From contig JAZKAK010000029.1 in the NCBI GenBank assembly GCA_040389165.1, positions 1 through 15,577 of the forward strand: a DNA stretch of 15,577 nt, given 5' to 3'. Every line of letters begins with the position of its first letter. Position 1 is the first letter of the stretch. Below are positions 15,528 to 15,577 of the stretch, piece by piece. Source of the DNA: CAIOTO01 sp040389165 (GTDB lineage: Bacteria; Pseudomonadota; Alphaproteobacteria; Paracaedibacterales; CAIOTO01). Made by a program: the position numbers and the translations under genes. Below the pieces are notes generated by a model. That model did not search any database, was not told the DNA's origin, and worked only from the letters and a program-made list of their open reading frames with translations.

Positions 15528-15577
15528 TGACCCCCATAAACTAGACCAGTTGTCAAAGGAGAGTTTCGACCCCATAT
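15528..15577 (+). mobile_element. Possible left end of an IS3-like insertion sequence (partial)
   Basis: After the repeat the sequence reads TGACCCCCATAAACTAGACC, which resembles IS3-family termini as I remember them (for example the IS2 end, with TG first, a run of Cs, then AGAC about 10 nt later). AAAGGAGA at about 15557-15564 would be a suitable ribosome site for an orfA beginning at or just past the window edge. GACCCC occurs again at 15568-15573. The body of the element lies outside the window, so this remains a suggestion. Confidence 0.3.

Noticed and set aside
1..15577. CRISPR array or tRNA genes
   Set aside because: I found no regularly spaced short repeats and no cloverleaf with a T-loop GTTCRA motif in the intergenic stretches.

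Overview
This window comes from an AT-rich (roughly 40% G+C) Gram-negative genome. It is most likely an obligately intracellular alphaproteobacterium of the Holosporales/Rickettsiales type. The strongest pointer is a plastid/rickettsial-type ADP/ATP translocase (Tlc), which imports host ATP. It is supported by an outer-membrane porin, the DUF3576 lipoprotein-leuS pair typical of alphaproteobacteria, a stand-alone LON-domain protein, and a proteobacterial-type RNase P RNA. The lineage is inferred from gene content only.

Layout, left to right. Positions 1-494 hold no convincing gene and end in the porin promoter. The plus strand then carries the porin (495-1841) with a terminator, a DUF3576 lipoprotein (1960-2481), a decayed palindromic repeat, and leuS (2708-5236). 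Convergent with leuS, the minus strand carries a cluster transcribed from about 12140 down to 5251: trpS, then 13 nt later a divergent SDF-family symporter, then a very large secreted protein of unknown function. Tlc is transcribed divergently on the plus strand from a 389-bp intergenic region, which also holds a possible 32-codon ORF. Tlc ends in two hairpins. The second also terminates RNase P RNA (rnpB, minus strand, about 14155-14568). A LON substrate-binding-domain gene lies upstream of rnpB on the minus strand. The right edge carries a near-perfect second copy of the palindromic repeat and what may be the first 50 bp of an IS3-like insertion sequence.

The most interesting finding is at 8372-8497. 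A 126-bp element with 15-bp terminal inverted repeats (14/15 match), flanked by perfect 9-bp direct repeats (TGTGTGGTA), has inserted into one very large gene. The two minus-strand ORFs on either side (418 and 1012 codons) are in the same frame. Removing the element and one copy of the 9-bp repeat (135 bp, a multiple of three) restores one 1450-codon ORF with a signal peptide. The element brings TGA and TAG stops, and the downstream half has no ribosome binding site. This looks like a very recent MITE-type disruption of a secreted, helix-rich, lysine-rich protein that has a nuclear-localisation-like basic cluster.

Functionally the window combines nutrient and energy import (porin, SDF symporter, Tlc), translation and RNA processing (leuS, trpS, rnpB), and a probable host-interaction protein that is now broken.
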